A DNA stretch of 64,000 bases from Alentia gelatinosa (lineage: Eukaryota; Annelida; Polychaeta; Phyllodocida; Polynoidae), in NCBI GenBank assembly GCA_950022655.1, contig OX465584.1, positions 51,814,723-51,878,722 on the forward strand, written 5' to 3'. The notes under the pieces were generated by a model. It was not told the origin of the DNA and did no database searches. It saw only the letters and a program-made list of their open reading frames with translations. Shown in pieces: positions 31,451 to 42,757 of this stretch; position 1 is the stretch's first letter; each line of letters opens with the position of its first letter. The translations under genes were made by a program, and so were the position numbers.

Positions 31451-31954
31451 CGTTTATAATTGCACGCTCATTCATCTATGATGAACTTACTTTTTCCTCC
31501 TAGTCTTGTTGACTATTGAAAATCATCGTATGGAGAATCATTAGAAAACAGGAATAGAGAATTTGGTGGGGGGATTCCATGCTGTTTCGCCTATCTCTGC
31601 CTCTTTTCATCGCAGGCTGCAGATCATTTTCTTTACAATGAGCTTAGCTCTCTTTCAATTATCATTTGACTGTAATATTTTACATGTGCACATCTAAATT
31701 TACATGTGAACTCCATCGCTGGGGATTGAAAAACTTTGCATACAAATAACATATTCATGAGAAACTAGATTACTGTATCATGGATAGCCACTAATGACAA
31801 TATCATAGTCTTACATAAATGGGTGAGTGTATCCTATCTCTATATATTTCATGAATTGAAAACCATGACTTGATTTTCTTCATATTTGAGAGTTGCTCTC
31901 CTTTTTGACATTTTGCTTTTAGGTATTGTGAAAATAGAATGTATTTCCGACCTA
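31451..31954. other. Non-coding, nothing recognised
   Basis: A+T-rich, no gene. Confidence 0.4.
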
Positions 31955-32217
31955 TAGGGCACATAGCTATTGTGCTATGGGTCGGCCATCTGGCCCCCGA
32001 CGCCATCCAAAAACAGCAGGTGGCGAGACCAATTATCAATGAATTTTATCAAAGATATTTTCGGGGCTTACCATGGAAGATTTCTAGCCGCTTCTCAATA
32101 TTATCTATAGATTATAACAACAGAAAACAGTGGTTGCCCCCGACTACAGTTACGCTAGCTTTCAATTTCCTGGCGGATGATGGCGGAACTAGCCATCACT
32201 CTGTGCCCTATCTATAG
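31955..32217. repeat. Dispersed repeat, inverted pair with 49046-49312
   Basis: CCTATAGGGCACATAGCTAT through GCCATCACTCTGTGCCC matches the complement of 49046-49312. The outer ends (GGGCACA / TGTGCCC) are themselves inverted, so it may be a MITE. Confidence 0.6.
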
Positions 32218-32555
32218 GCAGTTTAAAACAGGCATATGTACATAAACTGTGCCTCGTCTGGTATAGTGATAACTGTTGCAAAGGAGACGTCTTTCGTGTA
32301 AAGGCTTTCCTCAAAGGAGTTTCTGTTTCCAAACGGAGTGCCTGGGAAGGTCCATCTGCTCACTTATAATAGATTCTCACGGCGAACCTTCGTTCAAATT
32401 TCCCTCATTCTTACCTAACAAAGACTCCAGTGTTCAGAACATGAATAAAAAAAGACGTCTTCTACATTCAGAGAGTGTGGAATTCTGGCGGTTTTCAATT
32501 ACTGTCAATAAACACGGTGTTACCTGAAGGCCGCGGTGTGTGGAGCCGACATGCC
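32218..32555. other. Non-coding, nothing recognised
   Basis: Spacer before the minisatellite. Confidence 0.4.
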
Positions 32556-33594
32556 CCCGAACACACCTTACCTGTATCCCCCACACACTCCACACCTACA
32601 TCCCCGCAACACACCTTACCTGTATCCCCCACACACTCCACACCTACATCCCCCCCAACACACCTTACCTGTACCCCCCACACACTCCATACCTACATCC
32701 CCCCCACACACCTTACCTGTATCCCACACACACACCATACCTACATCCCTGCAACACACCTTACCTGTACCCTCCACACACTCCACACCTACATCCCCGC
32801 AACACACCTTACCTGTATCCCCCACACACTCCATACCTACATCCCCCCAACACACCTTACCTGTATCCCCCACACACTCCATACCTACATCCCCACAACA
32901 CACCTTACCTGTATCCCCCACACACTCCACACCTACATCCCCCCAACACACCTTACCTGTATCCCCCACACACTCCATACCTACATCCCCACAACACAAC
33001 TTACCTGTACCCCCCACACACTCCACACCTACATCCCCCCAACACACCTTACCTAACCCACACACTCCACACCTACATCCCCGCAACACACCTTACCTGT
33101 ATCCCCCACACACCCCACACCTACATCCCCCCAACACACCTTACCTGTATCCCCACACACTCCATACCTACATCCCCACAACACACCTTACCTGTATCCC
33201 CCACACACTCCATACCTACATCCCCGCAACACACCTTACCTGTTTCCCCACACACTCCATACCTACATCCCCGCAACACACCTTACCTGTATCCCCCACA
33301 CACTCCATACCTACATCCCCGCAACACACCTTACCTGTTTCCCCACACACTCCACACCTACATCCCCGCAACACACCTTACCTGTATCCCCCACACACTC
33401 CACACCTACATCCCCCCCGAAAACACCTTACCTGTATCCCCCACACACTCCACACCTACATCCCTCCAACACCTTACCTGTATCCCCCACACACTCCACA
33501 CCTACATCCCCCCAACACACCTTACCTGTATCCCCCACACACTCCACACCTAACCCACACACAAACAATACCTACATCCCCGCAACACACCTTA
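32556..33594. repeat. C-rich minisatellite, 48-bp unit, about 21 copies
   Basis: Unit ACACACCTTACCTGTATCCC plus CCACACACTCCACACCTACA plus TCCCCGCA, repeated for 1 kb with C/T and 1-2 base length variants. The + strand has almost no G. All three forward frames stay open for long stretches simply because the unit has no stop in any frame. Confidence 0.92.
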
Positions 33595-34141
33595 CCCGGC
33601 GTTTACACTAGACGACTATAGACGTGACGACTGTAGATTGATTAGGAAATAGTAGTCAGGTGAAAGTTACCCGGCGTTAACACTAGACAACTGAAAAGGT
33701 GATGACTGTAGATCATTTAATCAATAGTCATCTGGTGGTACCCTAACCTGGCATTCACACTAGACTAACCCAGCGTTTACACTAATCGACTAAAACTGTA
33801 GATCATCTAGCCAATAGTCGTCAGAGGAAAGTTATCCGCCGTTTACACCAGACGACTGAAAATGAAAATGTGATGACCATTCACACTAGACGACTATTTG
33901 ATTAATCGCCGCTTGTGTAGATGACTAATTCAAGCTGCATTGAAAAAGTCACCTACATCAGAGTATGTCGTATAGCCACCATGTGGTGCCAAACTGCGTC
34001 ATCTGATGTGATCAGACAATTTGCAGTCGCCACGCCCTTGGCATTTACAGTAGACGATTCCTAGCCTGTAATGGCTGAAAGTCGTCAGGTGGTGCAGAAT
34101 TTAAGAATCACCGCCCATAATCGTCCAGTGTAAACGCTGGG
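33595..34141. mobile_element. MITE with CCCGGCGTTTACAC ends and internal repeats
   Basis: Ends CCCGGCGTTTACACTAGACG and CGTCCAGTGTAAACGCTGGG. GCGTTTACACTAGACGACT-like modules also occur near 33672, 33774 and 33839, so several related ends are stacked: repeated nested insertion or internal amplification. It abuts the minisatellite directly. Confidence 0.7.
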
Positions 34142-35393
34142 ATGCCTGTATCCAGTTCGCCTGTCTAGCGACCAGGTAGGTCGGCCGTGAGGGGATCCTG
34201 CCAAGATGCCCCGAGGCCCCCTCCGTCTAACCTCTCCATAGACCTGCCTCCTCGACCTCTCACACACTAACCCTGGAGGAGGCTTAGATCCTCTCCGAGA
34301 GGGCACCTAGGATTGACCTGATGGCAAAAAGGCGGATCCCCGTAACATAACCGTCTCAGTGTGATCCTAGGACCCGTTTATTACTATATACCTATAGGCA
34401 AATGCCTTACTTTTACTGACCAGGAGGACAAATTTCGTTCGTCTCCAAGTGACGAAAAGATATTGATACGTCCCTCCGTACCACATAACCACTCACTCTG
34501 CTATTCAGAAAATTTTAGAATTGTATTCTTAAGGATAACTAGGTATATAATAATTAAGAGACACAGTGAGTGTGACTGAATTCCACCTGATCCTCGATAT
34601 TTTGGTTTATTCTTCGAACTCGGTCAGTATTTCTGACCAAAATGGCTAATACTCTCTTAGCAATCAGAATTAAATATCATTAATTTCCTTTACTTGCTTC
34701 TTCTTTATTTTATTCATCAGACAACTGTATTGCACTCCAGCTATTTCTAGGTGGACCTTCACTAGGGTGCTAGGTCTTCCTAAGTGAGAACCGACACTAT
34801 AGTGAAATGTGTTAACCTTATTGGGACGTCCTCTCGTACCGCGTTTCATTCAATACAAATATTAAACGAAATCGTAGAGCGAGTTTGCTAATTGTATCTT
34901 ATTTGTATTTTACATTATCATTTGTATTGTACTATTTGTATTGAGAGAAACTCATTTGGATGCGCCATGATCGTCACTCAGCTTTGCCTCGATGACGATT
35001 GCGGTGCATCCAAACTCCTGGAGTATTGTCAACCTATATGATTCTCGATTCAGTTCTGTATAATGATTCGAAGGGCTATATCCAAACCTGTTATCTACAC
35101 CCCTGGACGAGAATCTTAACATGTTCGCAAGTGGTAAAATCTTATGCTGGAAATTTGTCGCACAAATCGTTCAGTTACTGTATATTTGACGCTATGCATT
35201 GAAAATCATGTACCAGTGTGTGAATTTGTTTTCCGTCAATAAAAAACTTTTCTTCAAAACAAGAAAGTGTTGCAAAGTAGTTTTCTTTCTTGGTTATGTC
35301 CATAATCAAAGTCTAGGATTCTCTCTTAACAATGGGATCATTTTGTCTATGAATCGTTCTGTGTCTATCCGCCATCATCCATACGATTGCTGT
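34142..35393. other. Non-coding, nothing recognised
   Basis: G+C-richer at 34150-34310, then A+T-rich. ATGATCGTCACTC...GATGACGATTGCGG near 34965 recurs near 37212 as a diverged repeat. No gene seen. Confidence 0.4.
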
Positions 35394-35763
35394 TAGGCCA
35401 CTCAAAAAACCACTTGTTTCCCATCACCAAGCCATGAAAAGATATGACTAGGGCGCTTTCTTTTTGCTGGATCAAAGATGGCTTTTGAAGTGTCATAAAA
35501 TGCGATTCAGGCATACTCATTTAGGTCCTATCTTGCACTCTCACTCCAAACTCTTAATATTTCCCTCATACCACTGTTCGGGGAATACCTAGATACCACG
35601 TTGAATGCATCCCTGACATCAGGAGCTTTAATTTCGTACTAAATAAATATATTTTTCATAATTTCTATCAAGGTTCATCTTATGATTAAAAAACAACTTC
35701 TAAAAATGTTTTTGCTGATGTACGCGGTGATAAAAAAACAAATTTATTTTTTGAGTAGCCTTA
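35394..35763. mobile_element. Foldback element TAGGCCACTCAAAAAA, copy 1
   Basis: Ends TAGGCCACTCAAAAAACCAC and TTTTTGAGTAGCCTTA are inverted. The interior (GCATCCCTGACATCAGGAGC) matches the copy at 41335-41748 in inverse orientation. Confidence 0.65.
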
Positions 35764-35949
35764 CTGACGCATCTGTAGTCTGGAAGCATCCCGATTCCGT
35801 GTTATTAGAAGTAAGGTAGATATAACTAGGTCACAAACGTCGTAACTCGCGCTGTGTCATGGGCAAGGTGGTAGAGGTCGGAGGTCAATGTTATAATATG
35901 TATTCATCACGGCAGCCACCACCACCACAATAGATACTATAGAGGAAAC

Positions 35950-36250
35950 CTATGAAGGTTTCTGGTCAGGACTCGTATCCCATTCAGATTGAATGCCGTA
36001 GTAATTCGCAAGGCAAAACCACGTGAATTACGTAGCGATTCAAATGAGATGGGATCGAGCTCTGATCATAAACCTGAATAGGTTTCTGAATTTTTTCTCA
36101 TCCCTCACAATGACTAATTGGCTAAAATTGTATTCATCAATCTTGTATTCGTTGCAGTTGAACATTATTTCTTTATCTCACCCCTGTATCCCCTCCATAG
36201 ACTTAATATTGGGAATTCGTATTCAATGCCCATTGAGTATTTAGAAAAAA
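35950..36250. repeat. Dispersed repeat R1, copy
   Basis: Has the palindromic block (GATGGGATCGAGCTCTGA, near 36043), AGGTTTCTGAATTT, and then TATCTCACCCCTGTAT and GGGAATTCGTATTCAATGCC. The block order differs from other R1 copies. Confidence 0.55.
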
Positions 36251-36430
36251 ATTGGCAGCACCTGCCTGTCTATCACAGCTTCTGCCTTTTTATTTTTTCC
36301 ATCCCACTTGCCGCGACTGAATTATGCTCAAAATTTTCATCATTGCCTCCTTATTGAACGTGAGACACACGCTCATATATACGATGCCTTGGATAGTTTG
36401 GTCGCACAGGGTGATCGGTCTTGTCTCTAT

Positions 36431-36626
36431 AGGCCTGTTTCAATTGACCGACGAAAACGGTGTAGGATTTTTTAGTTCCCCTAAAAGCCTATTTACATTG
36501 GCCCTCACCGATCTACAGTCAGGCACTACAGACGGATCTTTAGCACTGCTGGGGCAAAATGGAAATGGGCTTTTAACAGAACTAAAAAAATCTACACCGT
36601 TTTCGTCGGCCAATGGAAACGGGTCT
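36431..36626. mobile_element. MITE, TTTCCATTGGCCGA family, copy 2
   Basis: Ends AGGCCTGTTTCAATTGACCG and GGCCAATGGAAACGGGTCT; subterminal GACGAAAACGGTGTAG. Pair of 29023-29222. Confidence 0.75.
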
Positions 36627-36689
36627 TATCATGGTTGACTATGTGTTGTACTAGGCCTGTATGATTCCCAACTAGTGCTAGGCCTTTAT

Positions 36690-36812
36690 CTCACCCCTAG
36701 TACAAGTTTAGCCATAGGAAGAACGTTAGGAAAAAAAACCGCGATCACCCCGGTAAAGTGACAATATTACGCCATGGTTGTGGCGGAGTGAAAATGGGAC
36801 GACGTCATGTTA
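36690..36812. repeat. Dispersed repeat, pair with 38478-38600
   Basis: TCTCACCCCTAGTACAAGTT through CGACGTCATG matches 38478-38600. The MITE at 36813 interrupts this copy, with its right side rejoining at GTTAACC (38600 region: GATTAACC). Confidence 0.6.
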
Positions 36813-37095
36813 GGCCCGGCGTCCACCTACTACGATATGGATCCGATATGGTCTAAGATGCACCTCCCGATAAAAAAATCAAAATTACGTCGGAAGGTCA
36901 CCTAATATCGGGGCAGTTGACCACGTTTCTGCGATTAGACACCGATATAAACCCCATACAATGCGTGGTGGATTGGCATCTCTAGACATATGTCTACGAT
37001 TTAGCACCTTCCCGATATGTCTCCGATATTTACTTTTTGTATCGGTGCCATATCGGTAGGTCTAAATTTCTATCGTAGTAGGTGTACGCTAGGCC
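36813..37095. mobile_element. MITE GGCCCGGCGTCC, copy 2
   Basis: Same 283-bp structure as 13287-13568 and the same orientation; the right end is diverged (GTACGCTAGGCC). Flanks TTA and TTG. Confidence 0.75.
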
Positions 37096-37925
37096 TTGTT
37101 AACCAACTGGATTTGCGAAGTAAGTTGAATCATTCTGATATTGTGATGCTATTTAATGTCAATGAAAGGGGTGAGAAGCATAAAATAAACAATTTTCCAC
37201 TTCTTTGCATGGGCCATAATTGTCACTCTGCTTCCACTCGATGATGATTGCGGCCCATCCAAACTCATGGAGTATTGTGTGTATAAGGCCTTTTTCCACA
37301 GGCCGGTGACGCACCTTATCTGCCCGGTTACGCAATGCGTGCAGCCAAGCATACACCTAGTAACGTATTCTTTAGCATTGGTAGACTGAGTGCATAGGCA
37401 TTAAACATTTGTAGAATACATTTGTATTAACTTTAGGGACAATACCTTGATTGCATCGTATTCTTTGGTATTCCAGCTATAATTTGGTGGGTTTAACATA
37501 TATATTGTCTCAATAATAACTAAGTTATTGTTTAGATAAGCTCCTTTATTGAAGAAATACCATCAATCTTGCATATGAAAATCTACCAATATATACCTCT
37601 TATCACATTGGGAATGTCATATATGTAATGTACATGTATGTTTATACATAAATGTACAATACCTATGTATATGTAATGTGTCTATTTATGTACCCGTATA
37701 TGTGTATATATACAAATACATACACATATATATCTATATGAATATATGTATTCATTAGGAAAAATGGCTCCGTAAATTAAAATGATCAGAAATATATGTA
37801 ACATATATATATATAAGAGCAAAACAGCAATAAAAGAAATGGCTAAAATGTGCATCTGCATCTGTGTACACATGTAATCTCTTGCCTAAGGCTTAGGGAA
37901 ATCCTGTCATTTACAATAAGATCAT
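37096..37925. other. Non-coding, nothing recognised
   Basis: It includes the diverged repeat near 37205-37280 shared with 34965-35030. The right third is TA-rich. Confidence 0.4.
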
Positions 37926-38102
37926 TATATTATGTATATGTATATATAATATATATACATATACATATATGTGTATATGTATATATAATATATATACATA
38001 TACATATATGTGTATATATATATATGTGTATATATATATATATATATACATATATATATACATATATATATACATATATATATATACATATATATATATA
38101 TT
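37926..38102. repeat. TATATG/TATACA microsatellite
   Basis: About 175 bp of alternating purine-pyrimidine TA, TG and CA steps, largely self-complementary. Confidence 0.9.
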
Positions 38103-38477
38103 CATGCCTATAAAGCAGTGTTTTCAACCCCCCAGACACCTCCTTCAGCCCTAATCCATAGTCAACAGTGAGGTGTCATAATGTATGATATTGTGTAAGC
38201 TCTGTAAGCAACTAAACTATGTCTAAATCTGAGACAATAATCAACTCGGAAGTGTGGACAACCTGTCTTTGTTTTGAGAGTGTCCTCACTTGTTCTAACA
38301 CTCATATCTGGAAGAAAACAACACCTTTGCTCTCATACCCGCCACTCACACCCTATGTGAGAAAGCCACAGCGCAGTCGGACAGCGCAATGTTTGGCCGA
38401 ACGGCCGCGTTGCCATGCAACATGACCGCATGGCGGCGCTGAACGGAAAAAACAGCTAATAGCAGTTCTATATAATA

Positions 38478-38600
38478 ATCTCACCCCTGGTACAAGTTTA
38501 GTCATAGGAATAATGTTAGAAAGAAATACTCAACGGTCACCCAGGGAAAATGACAATACTCCGCCATGGTCGTGACATAGTGAATGTGAGATGACGTCAT
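38478..38600. repeat. Dispersed repeat, pair with 36690-36812
   Basis: Uninterrupted counterpart of the repeat that hosts the MITE at 36813. Confidence 0.6.
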
Positions 38601-38664
38601 AGCGATTAACCAATCAGCGGCTAGGATTTCAGAGAGAAGACAAGACGAGATTTAAGCATCCCCA

Positions 38665-38886
38665 AGACCGGGGACACACCAAGCGAGTCAAGGCGGCGAT
38701 CTCTGAAATCGCCAACACAAATTGTCATATATGTGAGATATTATTTCATAGTAATATCTCCTAATGACAATTTAGCGACTCGGGAGCGATAATCAGTTGA
38801 AATATGAAATAATAGCTTTCATATAGGCCATTTTGTGTTGGCGATTCCGGAAATCGCTGCGTTTCTCCTTTGGTGTGTCTCCAGCT
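38665..38886. mobile_element. MITE with GGGACACACC ends
   Basis: Left GGGGACACACCAAGCG and AATCGCCAACACAA; right TTGTGTTGGCGATT and CTTTGGTGTGTCTCC. Arms about 50 bp. Non-coding. Confidence 0.75.
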
Positions 38887-39864
38887 TAACAGTGAATGGG
38901 ATGAAATAAATCTAGGACCGCACTCGAACCATAAAATAAAGAATACTCCACTCGTTTGAATTGGCCATAATCGTCATCGTATTTATACGATTCTCGATAC
39001 AGCTCTATATATAAGTATGACTCAGTCTTGTTTTGTCTCTATCATGGCTGACTGTGTCGTACTAGGCATGTATGACTCAGCCTGGTCTTTCGGGGTGACT
39101 GATCTTGGCTCTATCATAACACCCTCACTAGAGTAATAAACTTCACCTGGGACCTGTTTCAGTAGTCTCGCGACATTAGGCCTAGACAGACATCAACAGC
39201 GGCACCAACAGTGCAAACAACAGTGGAAAAAGACTAGCAAATATCAGAAGATCGAAGTGGCTAATCTTCTTCATATTTGGGATGATTATAGATTATACGT
39301 ATCCCCTACTCATGTTAAAGTGTCATTGCTTAATTCCTATGAGAAGTGAGCGAAACTCTGTGTGTCATCGACTGCAATCTTGTGATCTGTCCGTATGGTG
39401 TCACAGACGCCATCTAGACATGTCACGAAACTACTGAAACAGGTCCCTGGTCTCGGTTCAGGACTTGGTGATGAATGATGAGAATTGCTGTTGAGATTCT
39501 GTTCACCACTGATCGAGATTCCCCAGTTGTATGCCTCGAGATTTTTTAACCTAATTTGCAGAACATAAAAGGCAGGCGATGACTTACGGAACGTGCAATT
39601 TACCATCGCCTAAGGCGGAACTCATTCACTTTAGATCCACTTGGATTTCAAGCGAGAAGAATAGGAAAAACTGAATGGACTCCAACTAGAAATTTCTATG
39701 AGATGACACAGCGGCGTTGAATCATAGGATGACGTATTGCACGATAAAGTAGATCGAAGAGACAGGTTTACCTCGCAACATGCAGCATATCTATATTTAT
39801 TACCCACCTAATACGGAGTCTCCATGCTAAGCATATGGAGCCTACTATCGTAAAACTGGATGAG
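38887..39864. other. Non-coding, nothing recognised
   Basis: No gene or clear element seen. Confidence 0.4.
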
Positions 39865-39865
39865 G

Positions 39866-39982
39866 TTTAATCTTGGCCACCGTATTCCACGACTGGAGTT
39901 TGGCAAAGTGACTTCATGAGGCGAAGCTGAGTGAAGTCCGGAGCCAAAACTTCAGGAGTGGAATGCGGCTACCACGATTAAA
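39866..39982. repeat. Foldback hairpin
   Basis: Arms TTTAATCTTGGCCACCGTAT and TGCGGCTACCACGATTAAA with inner TGACTTCA / TGAAGTC. Loop GAGGCGAAGC. Confidence 0.65.
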
Positions 39983-39990
39983 ACGAATCA

Positions 39991-40078
39991 GGTTTTGATT
40001 TTATCCTACCCTATCTCCTCGATTTTGGGATCGAGGTTTTGATTTTATCCTACCCTATCTCCTCGATTTTGGAATATT
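39991..40078. repeat. 44-bp tandem duplication
   Basis: GGTTTTGATTTTATCCTACC and onward occurs at 39991 and again at 40035. Confidence 0.85.
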
Positions 40079-40159
40079 ACGTGATAACAATGCTGTATGC
40101 CACTAGTGGCATATAAAACTCCGTATGCCAGTCAGCGTGGCATACGGAAACCCAAGCCT

Positions 40160-40557
40160 ATGGGATTTTATATCAGGGGTAGGATAATTAGTAGAAACCA
40201 AACGAGAGTTAGCCTTGTCAATGTTTATACCACTCTGGTCAGGTCTGCTACTCACTACACTCGGCTAACGCCTCGTGTAGTAATACACGACCTGCCCATC
40301 GTGACATAAACACTGACATGGCTAACTCTCGTTTGGTTTTGTATTTATCCTACCCATCTCACCAATATACAGAGAATATTTGTAATTATCCATGTTAGTA
40401 GTTATCAATGCTGCCGGATCTACTTTCGTTATCTCGTCCCTGATTGGTCCGTTTTTTTATTCACCTCGGTGCATAAATAACACGTTATCCAACGCTATGT
40501 CAAATACATTGAGTCAATGTTAAACCAATGGCGTTTTTTATTAGGGGTAGGATAAAG
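40160..40557. mobile_element. Foldback MITE, copy 2 (pair with 5245-5660)
   Basis: Inverted arms CCAAACGAGAGTTAGCC and GGCTAACTCTCGTTTGG with CACTCTGGTCAGGTC inside; the far end is TTTTATTAGGGGTAGGATAA. The same components occur at 5245-5660 in opposite order. Confidence 0.65.
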
Positions 40558-40730
40558 ATCGCTACTGAGTAGAATACAGACCTCCGGAATCTCCTAGGAG
40601 AATACGGCTTTTTGGGCCACCTGACGGGCATTATGAGAACTAATGTATATAAACAATGCATGGTGCTTGGGTCGAATTTCTAATTATTTACAAGATATTT
40701 TTCCTTTTAATTACTCGAAAGGTGAGTAGT

Positions 40731-40886
40731 AAATACAACAATACCACAATTTCGACCTGAGTGGCCGTATTCTCCGCGTAGTTGACGCGAAGTAAAACTC
40801 CGAGCGATAGCGAGGAGTATTACGTAGCGTCAATTACGCGGAGAATACGGCCACTCAGATCGAAATCGTGTTAATATTGTGTATTT
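40731..40886. repeat. Long foldback hairpin
   Basis: About 70-bp arms: AATACAACAATACCACAATT, GAGTGGCCGTATTCTCCGCG and their complements, with a CGAGCGATAGCGAG loop. Related to 2826-2903. Confidence 0.75.
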
Positions 40887-41240
40887 ATCTCACCCTCTAG
40901 ACTTAACATTGGGAACTCGTACCAAACACCCATGGAGTATCTAGAAAATATACTCAACGGGAGATTATATCATAAAGGTTAGCTCATTAGTCAATGTTAG
41001 AGGTGAGCTAAATTCAGAAACCTATGAAAGTTTATAGTCAGAGCTCGATCCTATCGAGTTTGAATAGCGTAGTACTTCTCAAGGCAAGGCAGTGTGAATT
41101 ACGTAGCGATTCAAATGAGATGGGATCGAGCTCTGACCGTATTTGAGTAGTTTCTGAATTTATCCATTCCTCAAATTGACTAATTGGCTAATATTTGTGA
41201 CATAGTCGCCCATTGTGTATTTTTTCTGAATACTCCATGG
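40887..41240. repeat. Dispersed repeat R1, near-complete copy
   Basis: Runs from TCTCACCCTCTAGACTTAAC through GGGAACTCGTACCAAACACC, a palindromic AGAGCTCGATCC block and TTTCTGAATTTATCC. Its right half is a foldback. Confidence 0.65.
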
Positions 41241-41334
41241 GCATTGAGTATGTTCATTATGCAAGCCTTCCTGTGATTGGTTCTATGTTTCTGTCCCAGG
41301 CGCTGGTGGGGATGCCAAGTTAAAAAATCACTAG

Positions 41335-41748
41335 TAAGGCCACTCGAAAAAAAAACCAAACTTGTTTCTCGTCACCGCGCGCATCAGAAAAAACGATTTT
41401 AGATTTTTTTTTCTTGATAAATAAGATGAACCGTGGTAGAAATTATGAAAGATGTATTTACGTGTATTTAGTATGAAATTAAAGCTCCTGATGTCAGGGA
41501 TGCATCAAACGTATACAAAGTAAAATTCCGGAAACCCCGCATAAGCGGACACCCCATGTAAGCGCACACTTTGGCCCGGATCGGAAGCTGTCCACCAATT
41601 CGGGGTTTTACTGTATGTCTGAAGCCCATTTTATGACACATCAAAAGCCATCTTTGATCTAGCCAAAAAAAAAAAAAAAAAAAAAAGCGCCCTTGTCATA
41701 TTTTTCATGGTTTGGTGATGAGAAACAAGTTTGTATTTTAGTGGCCTA
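41335..41748. mobile_element. Foldback element TAAGGCCACTC, copy 2, interrupted
   Basis: Ends TAAGGCCACTCGAAAA and TTTTAGTGGCCTA. The interior matches 35394-35763 inverted. A TA-flanked MITE is nested at 41516-41613, and an A run of about 22 lies at 41667-41688. Confidence 0.65.
41516..41613. mobile_element. Nested TA-flanked MITE
   Basis: Right end CGGGGTTTTACTG and TA flanks at 41514-41515 and 41614-41615 match the family of 28046-28220; the left end is diverged (CAAAGTAAAATTCC). Confidence 0.65.
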
Positions 41749-41815
41749 ATCAGAAGGTCCTGGGATCAGATCCCGGACAAGCCCAATTTTGTTGGGTCTT
41801 TTTCATTAAAAAAAA
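41748..41815. repeat. tRNA-derived SINE-like end
   Basis: AATCAGAAGGTCCTGGGATC and AGATCCCGGACAAGCCCAAT resemble the T-arm/acceptor half of a tRNA gene. The complement appears at 47490-47545 and 63065-63100. No complete A box seen, so this is a SINE fragment rather than a tRNA gene. Confidence 0.45.
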
Positions 41816-42532
41816 AGTCTATTGTCTTATTGTTCAATTGGGAATAAATGTATTATTTACATATAATTGTAACTCTGAAGAATATCTTTAAAGTGTATAC
41901 ATTATTATTTATCGGTTAGTTGGGCTACCAGCATTAGAAAGGACAACTATTGAGCTCTCCTTCCAAAAGGATAGTTTTCAGGATCGAGATCAAGAGAATG
42001 ACAGATTTATTTAACATTCGGGAAAACATTTCAAGTCTCCATCCTTCTCCCTGTCATTTTAAGGGACTGTCCATGTTTATAAAACATGGGCCGTCCTATG
42101 ACAGTCCTAGGAGAATCCTTCCAGGGAGGTGTTTATAAACCTAAGAACGATAATTACCGTAAGACTATGATTAGGACCTACCTCAGCTATAATATCTAAG
42201 ATACTTATGTCAGTCCGTCTTTTAAACGTGGTCTTCAAAAATCCAAGACATATATCGAAGTTTCCATCTTATCATTTCTCCTTTCGAATGCGAAGACATT
42301 TTGTTATGTACAATCAATTTCATTTAGCTACGAATCGAAAAAGGTCAATGCAATCACTTTTTCTAAAACCTAGATTTCCGATTTTTCAGTTATCGCCTTG
42401 TTGGAACGTCTCCCATAACGACTGATCACTGGAGGTAATGACAATCCAACAAAGACTACGATATGAAATATGTTTTGGTCATCGTTCGTAGTTTTAAAAC
42501 CACCTTCCAGATATTAAATGGCTGCAGGTCAG
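41816..42532. other. Non-coding with a dispersed-repeat fragment
   Basis: The part at about 41910-42170 (GGAAGGATTCTC-like, TCCATGTTTATAAA, GACAGTCCTAGGA) resembles pieces of the repeat at 46745-47735. No gene. Confidence 0.45.
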
Positions 42533-42755
42533 GAGCCCGTTGAATAATCTGGGATCGAACATGAATACGATTTTCTGGACGCCGTACAAGGTTTATCATT
42601 TAATGATTCTTAAGTCCATTCACTAAGACAGTCTTGGCCGTTCATAAGGTTCTCCATAAGTGTTGAATTAAGTTGACCCACATCGTTCCTGGGCCTCTAT
42701 GGCGCACAGAAAAGGGTCTACATGTATTAGGATCCTAGATTATTCAACGGGACCC
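42533..42755. mobile_element. MITE, GGGCCCGTT family, copy 2
   Basis: Ends CCCGTTGAATAATCTGGGAT and GATTATTCAACGGGACCC. A CAG separates it from the next copy. Confidence 0.7.
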
Positions 42756-42757
42756 AG

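Noticed and set aside
32475..33621. Long His/Pro/Thr-rich ORFs (up to 361 codons) in three frames
   Set aside because: They arise because the 48-bp minisatellite unit has no stop codon in any forward frame; unit length variants shift frames freely and there is no gene structure.
37850..38154. Ile/Tyr-rich ORFs on both strands
   Set aside because: Translation of a TATATG/TATACA microsatellite.
41748..41815. tRNA gene
   Set aside because: Only the box-B/acceptor-like half is present, with no A box or cloverleaf; similar fragments recur, which fits a SINE-derived repeat.
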